A stretch of 64,000 nt of DNA from Mangrovimonas aestuarii (GTDB lineage: Bacteria; Bacteroidota; Bacteroidia; Flavobacteriales; Flavobacteriaceae): assembly GCF_028767185.1 (NCBI RefSeq), contig NZ_JARACK010000001.1, forward strand, positions 248,001-312,000. Direction: 5' to 3'. Made by a program: the position numbers and the translations under genes. Under the pieces are notes generated by a model. The model saw nothing but the letters and a program-made list of their open reading frames with translations. It was not told the origin of the DNA and made no database searches. Numbering within the stretch: the stretch's first letter is position 1; every line of letters starts with the position of its first letter. Positions 1-9,204 of the stretch are shown here, in pieces.

Positions 1-1253
1 AAAAGGAATTGGGTGAAGCCAATACACAAACCCTTTTTGACGACATAGAAGTGCCACTACTTAAAGTTTTGGCAAAAATGGAACTAGAGGGCATTAATTT
101 GGATAAACCCTTTTTAGAAAAGCTTTCCCACGAACTAGATAACGACATCAAAAACCTTGAACAGGAGATTTACACCGAAGCTGGAGAAGAATTCAATATT
201 GCCTCTCCAAAACAACTTGGCATCGTCCTGTTCGAAAAAATGAAATTGATCGATAAGCCGAAAAAAACAAAAACAGGACAATATTCAACCTCGGAGGATG
301 TACTTTCCTATTTGGCCAAAGACCACAAAATCATTCAGAATATTCTAGATTACCGTGGACTTACTAAATTAAAGAGCACCTATGTGGATGCCCTACCTAT
401 ACAAGTAGACCCGACCTCAAACCGAGTTCATACAGATTATATGCAAACGGTAGCTGCTACAGGGCGATTGAGCAGTAACAATCCTAACTTACAGAACATT
501 CCAATTCGTACCGAACGTGGTCGCGAAGTTAGAAAGGCATTTATTCCTCGTAATGTAGATTACACCCTTTTAGCTGCGGATTACTCTCAGATAGAGCTTC
601 GAATTATTGCCGCATTAAGTGAAGAGGACCATATGATTAATGCCTTTAAACATGGGGAGGACATTCATGCTTCTACTGCTGCCAAAGTATTCAATGTTCC
701 TATTGAAGAAGTCACAAGAGAACAACGTAGCAATGCAAAAACGGTAAACTTCGGTATTATTTATGGTGTTTCTGCCTTTGGCTTGAGCAATCAAACAGAT
801 TTATCGAGAAGCGAGGCCAAAGAATTAATAGACACGTACTACACCACATACCCTAAACTAAAAGACTACATTGGCAAACAAGTAGACTTCGCTAGAGAGA
901 ATGGTTATGTACAAACTGTTTTAGGACGTAGAAGATACCTTAAGGATATTAATTCTAGAAATGCTGTAGTACGAGGTGCTGCTGAAAGAAATGCAGTAAA
1001 CGCACCTATCCAGGGAAGTGCTGCCGATATCATTAAAATTGCGATGATCAACATCGACAAAAAACTAACTGAAGGCAATTACAAAACAAAAATGCTACTA
1101 CAGGTGCATGATGAATTGGTTTTCGATGCTTACAAACCTGAATTAGAAAAAGTAAAAGCTATGATCAAAACTGAAATGGAAGGGGCCTATAAACTTGCCG
1201 TTCCATTGGATGTTGAAATTGGCATGGGTGATAATTGGCTGGAAGCTCATTAA
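1..1253 (+). CDS. polA: DNA polymerase I, C-terminal polymerase domain (5' partial)
   Basis: This is the 3' part of family A DNA polymerase I, which fills gaps and removes primers during replication and repair. The frame is open from the first codon of the window, so the 5'-3' exonuclease region and most of the proofreading-domain region lie upstream. All three family A motifs are visible: motif A (DYSQIELR), motif B (RSNAKTVNFGIIYG) and motif C (QVHDELVF). The TTG at position 9 is not a real start, because the upstream codons read on in the same frame. A strong hairpin terminator follows 20 bases after the stop. Confidence 0.97.
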   Translation, partial: KELGEANTQTLFDDIEVPLLKVLAKMELEGINLDKPFLEKLSHELDNDIKNLEQEIYTEAGEEFNIASPKQLGIVLFEKMKLIDKPKKTKTGQYSTSEDVLSYLAKDHKIIQNILDYRGLTKLKSTYVDALPIQVDPTSNRVHTDYMQTVAATGRLSSNNPNLQNIPIRTERGREVRKAFIPRNVDYTLLAADYSQIELRIIAALSEEDHMINAFKHGEDIHASTAAKVFNVPIEEVTREQRSNAKTVNFGIIYGVSAFGLSNQTDLSRSEAKELIDTYYTTYPKLKDYIGKQVDFARENGYVQTVLGRRRYLKDINSRNAVVRGAAERNAVNAPIQGSAADIIKIAMINIDKKLTEGNYKTKMLLQVHDELVFDAYKPELEKVKAMIKTEMEGAYKLAVPLDVEIGMGDNWLEAH

Positions 1254-1272
1254 ACCCTAAACTATAAACACA

Positions 1273-1306
1273 AAAAAAACGCTCCTTTAAAGGAGCGTTT
1301 TTTTTC
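1273..1306. terminator. Bidirectional intrinsic terminator
   Basis: A perfect stem with arms ACGCTCCTTT and AAAGGAGCGT is flanked by an A-tract and a T-tract. It lies between the convergent polA and HMA-protein genes and can serve both. Confidence 0.9.
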
Positions 1307-1318
1307 TAATTCGATAAC

Positions 1319-1699
1319 TTACGATTTTGTTGGCTGAGCTAGATTCTCATTTTGATGATCTTCCTGCACTTGTATATCCCTGTACTTACAACAAGCATGA
1401 ACACTATTGTAAGCTTCTTCGGTTGCTATTACCTCTTGGGTATCATGACCAACGGCTGCAACATTGTTTTGAATAGTCTCTAAATTGGTTTTGCGTTCAT
1501 CATAAATCAAACTCAACTGATGAGTATTTACATCCCATACAGCAGATTTCACTCCTTTGGTTTTAATACACGCTTTTTCTATTCTCGATTTACACATTAA
1601 GCACACACCATCTACTTCTACTGTTGCTCTTGCATTCTTATTCTGTGAAAATGCTGTGATTCCAAACAAAAGCATTCCTAAAATCATTAATTTTTTCAT
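1319..1699 (-). CDS. Secreted heavy-metal-associated (HMA) domain protein
   Basis: A 126-residue protein with a signal peptide (about residues 1-19, ending AFSQ) and one HMA fold. The metal-binding loop is C33-L-M-C36 with a further Cys at 44. A second vicinal Cys pair sits near 103-104 (HACCKYRD). HMA domains bind soft metals, usually Cu(I), so this is likely a periplasmic metal-binding or handover protein. It is the last gene of a three-gene minus-strand set, 20 bp after the TonB receptor. The exact metal cannot be read from the sequence. Confidence 0.8.
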   Translation of the reverse strand: MKKLMILGMLLFGITAFSQNKNARATVEVDGVCLMCKSRIEKACIKTKGVKSAVWDVNTHQLSLIYDERKTNLETIQNNVAAVGHDTQEVIATEEAYNSVHACCKYRDIQVQEDHQNENLAQPTKS

Positions 1700-1719
1700 T
1701 TCTTTATCTTTTAAATTGT

Positions 1720-4026
1720 TTAGTTTATTCTATATCTAAGCCCAGCATAATAGTTACTACCATATATTGGGCCGTACACAAAAGTGGTATCAAAATAAGG
1801 TCCAAATGGATTATCTACACCCAATATCGGATTATTTTGTCTCACATTGGTAATGTTTTCACCTCCAAAATAAAACTCTAATTCCGGTGAGAAAACTTTC
1901 GTTATTTGAACATTTAGCGTTCCAACAGTTGGAGAATAATTCCCTAATTGATATTCAACCGGATTGGTTACCATAGATGAGAATCGTTGCTCACCCAACC
2001 AGTTATAAGTTGCATCAAACTTCCATCGTGCCCCATTATCCTTTAAAGATGTTTTAAAGGAAACATTGGCAAATAGTCTATGCTTTGGGGTTAAGGGTTT
2101 TGCCAGCAAGCCATCTAAATACTTTGTTTTCACATCATAGAATTTATAAGCAAGTCTTAAATCCGTATGTTCAAAAATATTATAATTGAACTCTACCTGA
2201 AGGCTATTGGCAAAACTACTCCCTTCTAAATTATAAAATCGTACTGCCTGTGGATTCTCCCAATCCGCGACTACTTGGTTAACGAAATCCGTTCTATAGA
2301 AATCCACCGTCACATCGGCTTGACGTCCCATCAAGTTAAACCCTTGTAGAAACGAAACACCATAGTTCCATGCAATCTCGGGATCCATCCCGTAAATATC
2401 TCCATCAGAATCGAGGAGCTCAATTGTTCGAGAAGTAGCAAACATGTTTTGGTTCTCGGTAAAAATATTTGCACTTCGCTTCCCTCTCCCTAGAGACAAC
2501 CTTAGTGCCGACTTTTCCCATGGCGTGTATCTCATATTCAATCTAGGCGTTAAAAACGCTCCCCAAAGATTGTGATAATCCAATCGTACTCCTGCTACAA
2601 GTGTTATTTTATCCAGGTTATCGTAAGCATATTCAAAAAATCCGCCTACAGATGTTTCCGTTCGTTCGTATCCAGTTTCAATAACCTTTTCGTTATAATG
2701 GTCATAAGTGTAACTAGCTCCTGTTTTAATTTTATGACGAGAATCACTAATAATTGAATTATAAATAGCATTGGCATATACACTATTATGTATAATATCA
2801 TAAACGTTTAATCCAAAATAGGAGTCTTGTTTATGCATACTAAAAGCTCCTTGAAACCCTAAGCTCTGATAAGGGATATTGGGATTCACATATCCCAATT
2901 TTGTTGAGATATCAAGTCTTTGTGTATTGATTTCACTACCCCAATGGTTTGTAGTGAGCTTATCCATCTCTGGATCGAAATCCACTTCACCTGACTGTTT
3001 TTCATCATTCAGTACACGGAAATTCAGGAAACTTACTAGTCCTTTTTCTTTGTTGATATACTGCCAGCGATTCATGGCATTGAGTTGGTTGTACTTTGGC
3101 ATATCCAAAAAACCGTCATTATTAACATCGTGTTCTTGTTGATGGGTATTACCATGAAGATACACTCCCGTACTCCATTTATCATTTAACTCAGCATTGA
3201 AATGCGTGTTCAACTCATAACGCTGATTCATAGCTCCATATACATTTATAAATACTTGGTCGTCACTAATGGGCTTTACCAGTTCGGCATTAATCTGCCC
3301 CGCAATACTTTCGTAACCGTTAACAACACTACCTGTTCCTTTAGTTATCTGAATGCTTTCAACCCAAGTACCGGGAGTAAAACTTAACCCATAGGCTTGA
3401 GCAGCACCACGAACTGTTGGAATATTTTCTGTAGCAATTAAAATATACGGACTCGTCAAGCCCAGCATTTTAATTTGTCGAGACCCTGAAACAGCATCAG
3501 CAAAATTCACATCGATGGAAGGATTGGTTTCAAAACTCTCACTTAAATTACAGCATGCAGCTTTTAAAAGCTCATCACTTGTTACAGTCATAACATTCTC
3601 TGAACTCAGATAATTTTTAACTGTACTCTGTTTACTACTGCTTACTAGAACTTCATTTAATTTGGCAGTGGGATGAAGCACATGTATTATTGACTTTGCG
3701 TTTTTAACTACTAAGGTATCCGTTTTAAACCCCACATAACTTATCACCAACTTATTGTATTCCTTAGCATAGGGCAAGGTAAAGCTTCCATCTATATTGG
3801 TTACCGCTCCTAATTCACTATTGAGCCAATACACGTTGGCTCCAGGTAAAGGAATAGTCATTCCTCCTTCAACCTGCTCCAAGACCTTTCCTTCAATATT
3901 ATCTTGTGAATGGCAAAACCCGCCTAACATTAACAGAATAGTCAATAATAAAAAAGAGGATATTTTGTTAAAACGCACCCCCACAAAAGAGTTACCTACT
4001 GATTCTTTTCTATTTATATATGACAT
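1720..4026 (-). CDS. TonB-dependent receptor with carboxypeptidase-like N-terminal domain (probable metal receptor)
   Basis: A 768-residue outer-membrane receptor. A signal sequence (hydrophobic about 22-38) is followed by a CarboxypepD_reg-like beta domain (about 44-120), a plug (about 135-250) and a 22-strand-type barrel ending in YAGLRYRIN. The plug carries a vicinal cysteine pair at 158-159 (AACCNLSE), unusual for an outer-membrane receptor. It sits between an HYC_CC_PP-type protein and an HMA protein. The shared cysteine chemistry suggests uptake or sensing of a soft metal such as copper, but the ligand is inferred from neighbours only. Confidence 0.88.
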   Translation of the reverse strand: MSYINRKESVGNSFVGVRFNKISSFLLLTILLMLGGFCHSQDNIEGKVLEQVEGGMTIPLPGANVYWLNSELGAVTNIDGSFTLPYAKEYNKLVISYVGFKTDTLVVKNAKSIIHVLHPTAKLNEVLVSSSKQSTVKNYLSSENVMTVTSDELLKAACCNLSESFETNPSIDVNFADAVSGSRQIKMLGLTSPYILIATENIPTVRGAAQAYGLSFTPGTWVESIQITKGTGSVVNGYESIAGQINAELVKPISDDQVFINVYGAMNQRYELNTHFNAELNDKWSTGVYLHGNTHQQEHDVNNDGFLDMPKYNQLNAMNRWQYINKEKGLVSFLNFRVLNDEKQSGEVDFDPEMDKLTTNHWGSEINTQRLDISTKLGYVNPNIPYQSLGFQGAFSMHKQDSYFGLNVYDIIHNSVYANAIYNSIISDSRHKIKTGASYTYDHYNEKVIETGYERTETSVGGFFEYAYDNLDKITLVAGVRLDYHNLWGAFLTPRLNMRYTPWEKSALRLSLGRGKRSANIFTENQNMFATSRTIELLDSDGDIYGMDPEIAWNYGVSFLQGFNLMGRQADVTVDFYRTDFVNQVVADWENPQAVRFYNLEGSSFANSLQVEFNYNIFEHTDLRLAYKFYDVKTKYLDGLLAKPLTPKHRLFANVSFKTSLKDNGARWKFDATYNWLGEQRFSSMVTNPVEYQLGNYSPTVGTLNVQITKVFSPELEFYFGGENITNVRQNNPILGVDNPFGPYFDTTFVYGPIYGSNYYAGLRYRIN

Positions 4027-4147
4027 TGATTATTTTTTAGACATTAAATCGTGTCTTTCATTAAAAAACAAAAGACAATAAACATTAAGCTCTTTTTCAT
4101 CTATACACATAAAAGAAAGAAAGCTATAATTGAATAATGCTAAAAAA

Positions 4148-4555
4148 TCAAATCAGAAAAACTTGGTCCATTAACTGGTGATCGTAAACCAGTTTTGGTG
4201 GAGAATAATCTTTGTGAGGCACCACTTGTTGTGGCAATCCCTCGAATAAATTAATAAAGGAACAAGTAAAGGCTGTTAGAAACAGTTGATGCGATAGATC
4301 TAAATCGTTAAACGATTTTACTGTTAGCTCATCCTGCCCCTGAACTACATCTACTACACTTTTGCAGCAACCTTTTCCCAACATCAGAACTTCGCTGGTG
4401 GTCTCTGGACAGCAAGATTTTGCTTTGGTAAGAATAGCCATATCAATTAATTTATCTCCACAAAAATGCTTTTCCACAGTAAAGAAAACTGTAGAAAGCA
4501 ACACTAATACAGACATAAAAACTGAAAATATGCTATATAACAAATTCGCCTTCAC
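4148..4555 (-). CDS. HYC_CC_PP-family-like small secreted protein
   Basis: A 135-residue protein with one N-terminal hydrophobic segment (about 7-25) and the spaced signature of the Bacteroidota HYC_CC_PP family: HFC at 30-32, CC at 48-49, CC at 63-64 and PP at 119-120. The function is unknown; the five conserved cysteines suggest metal or redox binding. The start is a GTG; no ATG gives the usual leader length before HFC. A TATATTTG element ends four bases before this GTG, so the message may be leaderless. It is the first gene of the metal locus. Confidence 0.72.
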   Translation of the reverse strand: MKANLLYSIFSVFMSVLVLLSTVFFTVEKHFCGDKLIDMAILTKAKSCCPETTSEVLMLGKGCCKSVVDVVQGQDELTVKSFNDLDLSHQLFLTAFTCSFINLFEGLPQQVVPHKDYSPPKLVYDHQLMDQVFLI

Positions 4556-4559
4556 GTGG

Positions 4560-4567
4560 CAAATATA
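4560..4567 (-). promoter_or_regulatory. Flavobacterial -7 element (TATATTTG) before the HYC_CC_PP gene
   Basis: An exact TAnnTTTG match on the minus strand, four bases before the GTG start. No TTG at the usual -33 spacing was seen, so confidence is modest. Confidence 0.4.
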
Positions 4568-4615
4568 AAAAATATTAAATCAGGCACTAGCGCTCCTAAA
4601 CATTTCATTATCCTC

Positions 4616-5044
4616 TCAACTTCTAACCTTATTGTAATAAAACGCTGGCAATAACAGTAGCAGAAAAACTGGCTGGATTAAAAACCTACGGATATTGAAA
4701 AACATATAGTAATCCTCTTGACGCGGATTTAAAACAAAATATAAAAACAAACTAATAAGTACCATATAAGCACCGCTGTAAAACAATGCGGAAAATTTTA
4801 AAATATCCTTCTTTAAAAAAGCGACGTATAATATGCACAATGAAACCAATGTATTTACCACGAATCTTAAGGATGTAAAAATGGTAAGCTTTAACACTTC
4901 CCTTCTCGGGTTATCCATATATAAATAATCACTGTTAAAAAACGCTAAATAGGGATCGTAAAATAGTATGTCCTCAAAGCCCCTAACCAAAACCAAGAGC
5001 CCTATCAGCATCATAAACAAAATAATTCTAACCGACTTCCCCAT
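4616..5044 (-). CDS. Exosortase F system-associated membrane protein
   Basis: A 142-residue polytopic protein with about four hydrophobic helices. It directly follows and overlaps the exosortase gene by 17 bp. In Bacteroidota a short membrane protein of this size next to XrtF is the known exosortase-F-associated family. Recognisable are the early GFEDILFYDPYLAFF stretch and a tyrosine-rich, positively charged C-terminus. Its role is unknown, and translational coupling implies joint function with XrtF. Confidence 0.75.
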   Translation of the reverse strand: MGKSVRIILFMMLIGLLVLVRGFEDILFYDPYLAFFNSDYLYMDNPRREVLKLTIFTSLRFVVNTLVSLCILYVAFLKKDILKFSALFYSGAYMVLISLFLYFVLNPRQEDYYMFFNIRRFLIQPVFLLLLLPAFYYNKVRS

Positions 5045-5588
5045 GACTCTTTCTTAAAAATGAAAACCTGTTTACCCAAATCATCCAAAGCAAAAACATC
5101 ATCCCGTAAATAATCATTGGAAAAATAACGGTATGAAGTAAATCACTTCGCCGAGGATACTCATATAATCCCACAGATAGTATAGCAATCCTTAATAGGT
5201 TTACGACATATAAGAGCACACTTCCTGCAAGAGCATAGATAAATGTCGTTTTCATCTCAGAAGCAAATGCCACAACAAACGATATAAATAGTATAATAAC
5301 ACTCATTGCATTACAGCCCTCAACCACTCTTGCAACATACTTACTATTAACCATCAATTTCAAAGAAGGCTCATCAGGGTGAGGTATAACCTGTGCATCA
5401 TAGCCTAAAACTCTGATTAATATCTCGCTTTGATGTCCTACTGTATTGGTAAGATAGTCTGGAAAATATTTTTGCCCGGAGGAAAAATCCAGATAGAATT
5501 TATAACACAGCGACAAAACGATATATACCAATAAAAAGGTAGCAATAAACTGTATTACCGATTTGTATTTTATAAGGAGCACTTTCAA
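5028..5588 (-). CDS. xrtF: Exosortase family protein XrtF
   Basis: A multi-pass integral-membrane cysteine transpeptidase-like protein of the exosortase/archaeosortase superfamily. The catalytic triad is visible: Cys in VVEGCNAMS (residue 92 from the start chosen here), Arg in NLLRIAI (133) and His in LLHTVIFP (152). The open frame runs 14 codons further up to an ATG at 5630, but that extension contains a TATTTTTG promoter element. The TTG at 5588, giving LKVLLIKYKS, fits the family's usual N-terminus better. The sorted substrate of XrtF is not established, and none is evident in this window. Confidence 0.85.
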   Translation of the reverse strand: MKVLLIKYKSVIQFIATFLLVYIVLSLCYKFYLDFSSGQKYFPDYLTNTVGHQSEILIRVLGYDAQVIPHPDEPSLKLMVNSKYVARVVEGCNAMSVIILFISFVVAFASEMKTTFIYALAGSVLLYVVNLLRIAILSVGLYEYPRRSDLLHTVIFPMIIYGMMFLLWMIWVNRFSFLRKSHGEVG

Positions 5589-5619
5589 ATTGGTTTTAGT
5601 TGAAGTCGTTAAAGTTATA

Positions 5620-5627
5620 CAAAAATA
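5620..5627 (-). promoter_or_regulatory. -7 element TATTTTTG for xrtF
   Basis: An exact TAnnTTTG match on the minus strand, 31 bases before the TTG start at 5588. It lies inside the longer open frame, which argues for the shorter protein. Confidence 0.45.
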
Positions 5628-5650
5628 CATGAGATGTGAAGGCTATTAAA

Positions 5651-5658
5651 TACTTTTG
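5651..5658 (+). promoter_or_regulatory. -7 element TACTTTTG for the GAF gene
   Basis: An exact TAnnTTTG match ending 17 bases before the ATG at 5676. With the opposing element at 5620-5627 it makes this a divergent promoter region. Confidence 0.5.
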
Positions 5659-5675
5659 AAAAAAAGATAAGAGCT

Positions 5676-6131
5676 ATGACATTCGAACATATGAAACCTG
5701 AGATAGAGGCAATACTTTACAATGCTAACAATACTACGGATGATAAATTACTAGCTGTTTGTGAGCTTTTGGAAACCAATGTAGATTATTACAACTGGGT
5801 AGGTTTCTATTTTAGAAACGGCAATAAAGAAGAATTAAAACTAGGTCCTTATGTTGGAGAACCTACAGACCACACCATAATTCCTTTTGGAAAAGGCATT
5901 TGCGGACAGGTTGCAGTTAGCAACGAAAATTTCGTTGTACCAGATGTTAGTGCTCAAGATAACTATATAGCTTGTAGCATTACAGTGAAAGCTGAAATTG
6001 TAATACCAATATTCGTAAACGGTGAAAACATAGGCCAAATAGATATTGACTCAAATACACCTGACCCATTTACAGAAGCTGATGAACGCTTTTTGGAATT
6101 TGTCTGCGCCAAGGTAAGTGAAATTTTATAA
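5676..6131 (+). CDS. GAF domain protein related to free methionine-(R)-sulfoxide reductase
   Basis: A single GAF domain of 151 residues with the family landmarks YNWVGFYF, GKGICG and YIACSITVKAEIVIPI. In the E. coli enzyme three cysteines take part; the two equivalents C76 (GKGICG) and C100 (YIACS) are present. The first redox cysteine is His66 here, and the Asp after the catalytic Cys is Ser. Activity on free methionine sulfoxide is therefore plausible but uncertain; it may instead be a small ligand or redox sensor. It is divergent from xrtF. Confidence 0.75.
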   Translation: MTFEHMKPEIEAILYNANNTTDDKLLAVCELLETNVDYYNWVGFYFRNGNKEELKLGPYVGEPTDHTIIPFGKGICGQVAVSNENFVVPDVSAQDNYIACSITVKAEIVIPIFVNGENIGQIDIDSNTPDPFTEADERFLEFVCAKVSEIL

Positions 6132-6154
6132 CCCCATCACTTAAATTTAAAATA

Positions 6155-7405
6155 CTACATTCCTGTTCTAATAGCTTCAACAGGATCGAGTTTTGAAGCC
6201 GAAACTGCTGGAATGACACCTGAAATAAGCCCTATAAAGGTAGCTAAACTGAACCCTAGAAGCATATTCCACACAGAAAGAACGAACTCAAAATCACCCA
6301 TGACCCCAGTAAGCCCTAGGGTTAACAACCAAACAAGTATTAAACCAACAATTCCACCAATAACAGCCAAAACCACAGCCTCGAAAAGAAACTGAAACAA
6401 AATAAACTTGTTTTTGGCCCCCAAAGATTTTTGAATGCCAATTAAGTTAGTACGCTCCTTTACACTTACAAACATAATATTAGCAATTCCAAAGCCTCCA
6501 ACCAAAAGGGAGAAGCCACTGATGACCCATCCTATTAAATTTAGTGTCTTGATAATACCATTTATTACTTCTGTGAACCCAGAGAGTTTATTAATAAAAA
6601 AATTATCGGGGTCACCGGCTTTTAAACCTCGAAAATTTCTAAACTTTTGTATTAACACCTGCTCAAAAGCAGCAATGTCAACATCTGCTTCTGGCCTGAT
6701 TACAATTGCCCCAGGAACACCATCAGTCCCCCCACTGATAAAACGACGCACAAAATTGGCTGGTACATAAGCCTTTTCGTCTGGGGAATCAAAAAGGGTT
6801 GTACCAAACTTTTTCAGAACACCTATCACCGTCACTTTTCTACCATAAACACGTACTTGCTTACCAATTGGATTGATGTTTCCAAATAGATTTTCAGCTA
6901 AACTATACCCCATAACCATAACAGGTGCTCCAGAATAGGATTCAGCTTCGGTATAAAAACGCCCTTTTTCTACTTTAAGGTCATCAATCACATAAATCCC
7001 ACTGGACACAGGAGTAACATTTACGCTTGCCAAAGTTTTATCTTGATACTTTATGGATTGGTTACTACCAAAAATCACATAGGCAGTAGCCTTAACACCT
7101 GCAATATTTCGACTAATAAACTCATAATCATTGTAATCTGTTTGTGGATAGTTTTCACGCTGCCACCTAGGAACATCGGTAGGGCCAAATGAAAATTTGG
7201 TTAAGTACATAGTGTTTTTATCCAAACCGGAAAGGTCACTCTTAATACTTCTATCAAGCGAATCCACAGCAGCTAAAACAGCAATAATCGAAAATATCCC
7301 AACAGTCACCCCTAACAACGATAAAAAGGTACGCAACTTGTTGTTTCGCAAGGCATTTATTGCAAATGAAAAACTCTCCTTAAACAGACGCCAATACATG
7401 ATCAT
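6155..7405 (-). CDS. MacB/FtsX-like ABC transporter permease
   Basis: A 416-residue permease with the MacB layout. It has an N-terminal transmembrane helix (about 22-43, LSLLGVTVGIFSIIAVLAAV), a large periplasmic MacB_PCD domain (about 50-280) and three C-terminal helices of the FtsX domain ending PVEAIRTGM. Such proteins act with an ATPase as mechanotransmission or efflux systems, or in lipoprotein release. No ATPase gene is adjacent in this window. Two Met codons (7405 and 7399) are equally possible starts. The gene converges with the GAF gene. Confidence 0.85.
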   Translation of the reverse strand: MIMYWRLFKESFSFAINALRNNKLRTFLSLLGVTVGIFSIIAVLAAVDSLDRSIKSDLSGLDKNTMYLTKFSFGPTDVPRWQRENYPQTDYNDYEFISRNIAGVKATAYVIFGSNQSIKYQDKTLASVNVTPVSSGIYVIDDLKVEKGRFYTEAESYSGAPVMVMGYSLAENLFGNINPIGKQVRVYGRKVTVIGVLKKFGTTLFDSPDEKAYVPANFVRRFISGGTDGVPGAIVIRPEADVDIAAFEQVLIQKFRNFRGLKAGDPDNFFINKLSGFTEVINGIIKTLNLIGWVISGFSLLVGGFGIANIMFVSVKERTNLIGIQKSLGAKNKFILFQFLFEAVVLAVIGGIVGLILVWLLTLGLTGVMGDFEFVLSVWNMLLGFSLATFIGLISGVIPAVSASKLDPVEAIRTGM

Positions 7406-7525
7406 AGGGCTGGGGTAATTTCTTGTTCTTACTCAGGTAAAGGTAAGACGTTTTAATCGCTTTTCCGTTACAAAAAAAATCGGAATAAATCCAAAGTGGG
7501 GCTACCTCATTTTAAGCTAATTGAT

Positions 7526-7533
7526 TACTTTTG
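7526..7533 (+). promoter_or_regulatory. -7 element TACTTTTG for purH
   Basis: An exact TAnnTTTG match 23 bases before the purH ATG. No clear -33 TTG was found. Confidence 0.5.
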
Positions 7534-7556
7534 CAACTTAATACAAGACAACAAAA

Positions 7557-9089
7557 ATGAGTAATTCAAAACAAATTAAATCGGCATTAATTTCTGTATT
7601 TAGCAAAGATGGTTTAGAACCTATCGTTAAGAAACTAAACGAGCAAGGTGTAACCATTTATTCTACAGGTGGAACAGAGACTTTCATCAACAACCTTGGT
7701 ATTGATGTAGTACCTGTTGAAGACGTTACTTCTTACCCATCTATCTTAGGTGGACGAGTAAAAACGCTTCACCCAAAAGTATTTGGTGGCATCTTAAACC
7801 GTCAGGATAACGAAAGTGATGTTACTGAATTAGCCGAATTTGAAATCCCTCAAATCGATCTTGTGATTGTGGATCTTTATCCATTCGAAAAAACTGTTGC
7901 TTCTGGAGCAAACCACCAGGATATCATCGAGAAAATCGATATCGGTGGCATCTCATTGATTCGAGCTGCTGCTAAGAACTATGCCGATGTGGTTTGTGTA
8001 TCGTCTGTGAACGATTATGCTGAATTTTTGGATATTATCACAGAACAAGACGGAAGCTTAACAGAAGCGCAACGCAAACGTTTTGCGGCAAAAGCATTTA
8101 ACGTATCGTCTCACTACGATTCAGCTATTTTCAACTACTTTAACGGAACTGAAGATATTTCAGCATTTAAGTTAAGTGAAACTAATGGACAAGTTTTACG
8201 TTACGGAGAAAACCCACACCAAAAAGGATTCTTCTACGGCAACTTCGATGAAATGTTCACTAAACTTCATGGAAAAGAATTAAGCTATAACAACCTATTG
8301 GATGTTGATGCTGCCGTGACGTTAATGAGTGAATTCAAAAGCGACGCGCCTACATTCGCCATCTTAAAACATAACAATGCTTGTGGTATTGCCACTCGCC
8401 CAACTATTAAGGAAGCTTACGCTGCTGCTTTAGCAGGCGATCCTGTATCGGCTTTTGGAGGAATCTTGATCAGTAACACTGAAATAGACAAAGTGACTGC
8501 AGAAGACATCCATGATTTATTCTGTGAAGTAGTTATTGCTCCTTCTTTCTCTGCTGAAGCTGAAGAAATCCTTAAAGGAAAGAAAAACAGAATCCTTTTG
8601 GTTCTTAACGATGTTGAATTACCAAAAATAACAGTAAGAAGCTGTCTAAACGGTGTATTGGTCCAAGATCGCGACAACAAGACCGATACTGTTGAAGAAT
8701 TAACTAACGTAACAAATAATAATCCTACAGATAGCGAGTTAGAAGATTTAATCTTTGCCTCAAAAATTTGTAAGCATACTAAATCGAACACTATTGTATT
8801 GGCTAAGAACAAACAATTGTGTGCTAGCGGAACAGGACAAACCAGCCGTGTTGATGCCTTAAACCAGGCTATCCATAAAGCTGGATCATTCAATTTTGAT
8901 TTAAACGGAGCTGTTATGGCTAGTGATGCTTTCTTTCCATTCCCTGATTGTGTGGAAATTGCAGACAATGCAGGAATTACTGCAGTAATTCAACCTGGTG
9001 GGTCTATTAAAGACCAGTTAAGCATTGATTACTGTAACGAAAATAAGGTGGCTATGGTATTTACCGGAACCCGTCATTTTAAACACTAA
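7557..9089 (+). CDS. purH: Bifunctional AICAR transformylase / IMP cyclohydrolase
   Basis: This enzyme carries out the last two steps of de novo purine synthesis: formylation of AICAR with 10-formyl-THF, then ring closure to IMP. The N-terminal MGS-like cyclohydrolase domain (about 1-145) shows ALISVFSKDG, STGGTETF and GGRVKTLHPKVFGGIL. The C-terminal transformylase domain shows LRYGENPHQKG, KHNNACG and the terminal MVFTGTRHFKH. The 510-residue length is typical. It is a single transcription unit closed by a perfect 13-bp hairpin. Confidence 0.97.
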   Translation: MSNSKQIKSALISVFSKDGLEPIVKKLNEQGVTIYSTGGTETFINNLGIDVVPVEDVTSYPSILGGRVKTLHPKVFGGILNRQDNESDVTELAEFEIPQIDLVIVDLYPFEKTVASGANHQDIIEKIDIGGISLIRAAAKNYADVVCVSSVNDYAEFLDIITEQDGSLTEAQRKRFAAKAFNVSSHYDSAIFNYFNGTEDISAFKLSETNGQVLRYGENPHQKGFFYGNFDEMFTKLHGKELSYNNLLDVDAAVTLMSEFKSDAPTFAILKHNNACGIATRPTIKEAYAAALAGDPVSAFGGILISNTEIDKVTAEDIHDLFCEVVIAPSFSAEAEEILKGKKNRILLVLNDVELPKITVRSCLNGVLVQDRDNKTDTVEELTNVTNNNPTDSELEDLIFASKICKHTKSNTIVLAKNKQLCASGTGQTSRVDALNQAIHKAGSFNFDLNGAVMASDAFFPFPDCVEIADNAGITAVIQPGGSIKDQLSIDYCNENKVAMVFTGTRHFKH

Positions 9090-9113
9090 GATTTAATAAA
9101 AAAAGTAACTAAG

Positions 9114-9150
9114 GTTGGGATATATTAAACCCTGAATATATCCCAACTTT
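9114..9150 (+). terminator. Intrinsic terminator after purH
   Basis: A perfect 13-bp stem (GTTGGGATATATT paired with AATATATCCCAAC) with an 8-nt loop, followed by TTTTATT. Confidence 0.82.
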
Positions 9151-9204
9151 TATTACATTTACAGGATTTAGAAACGAACTTAACCTAATAAACGAATTTA
9201 ACGC

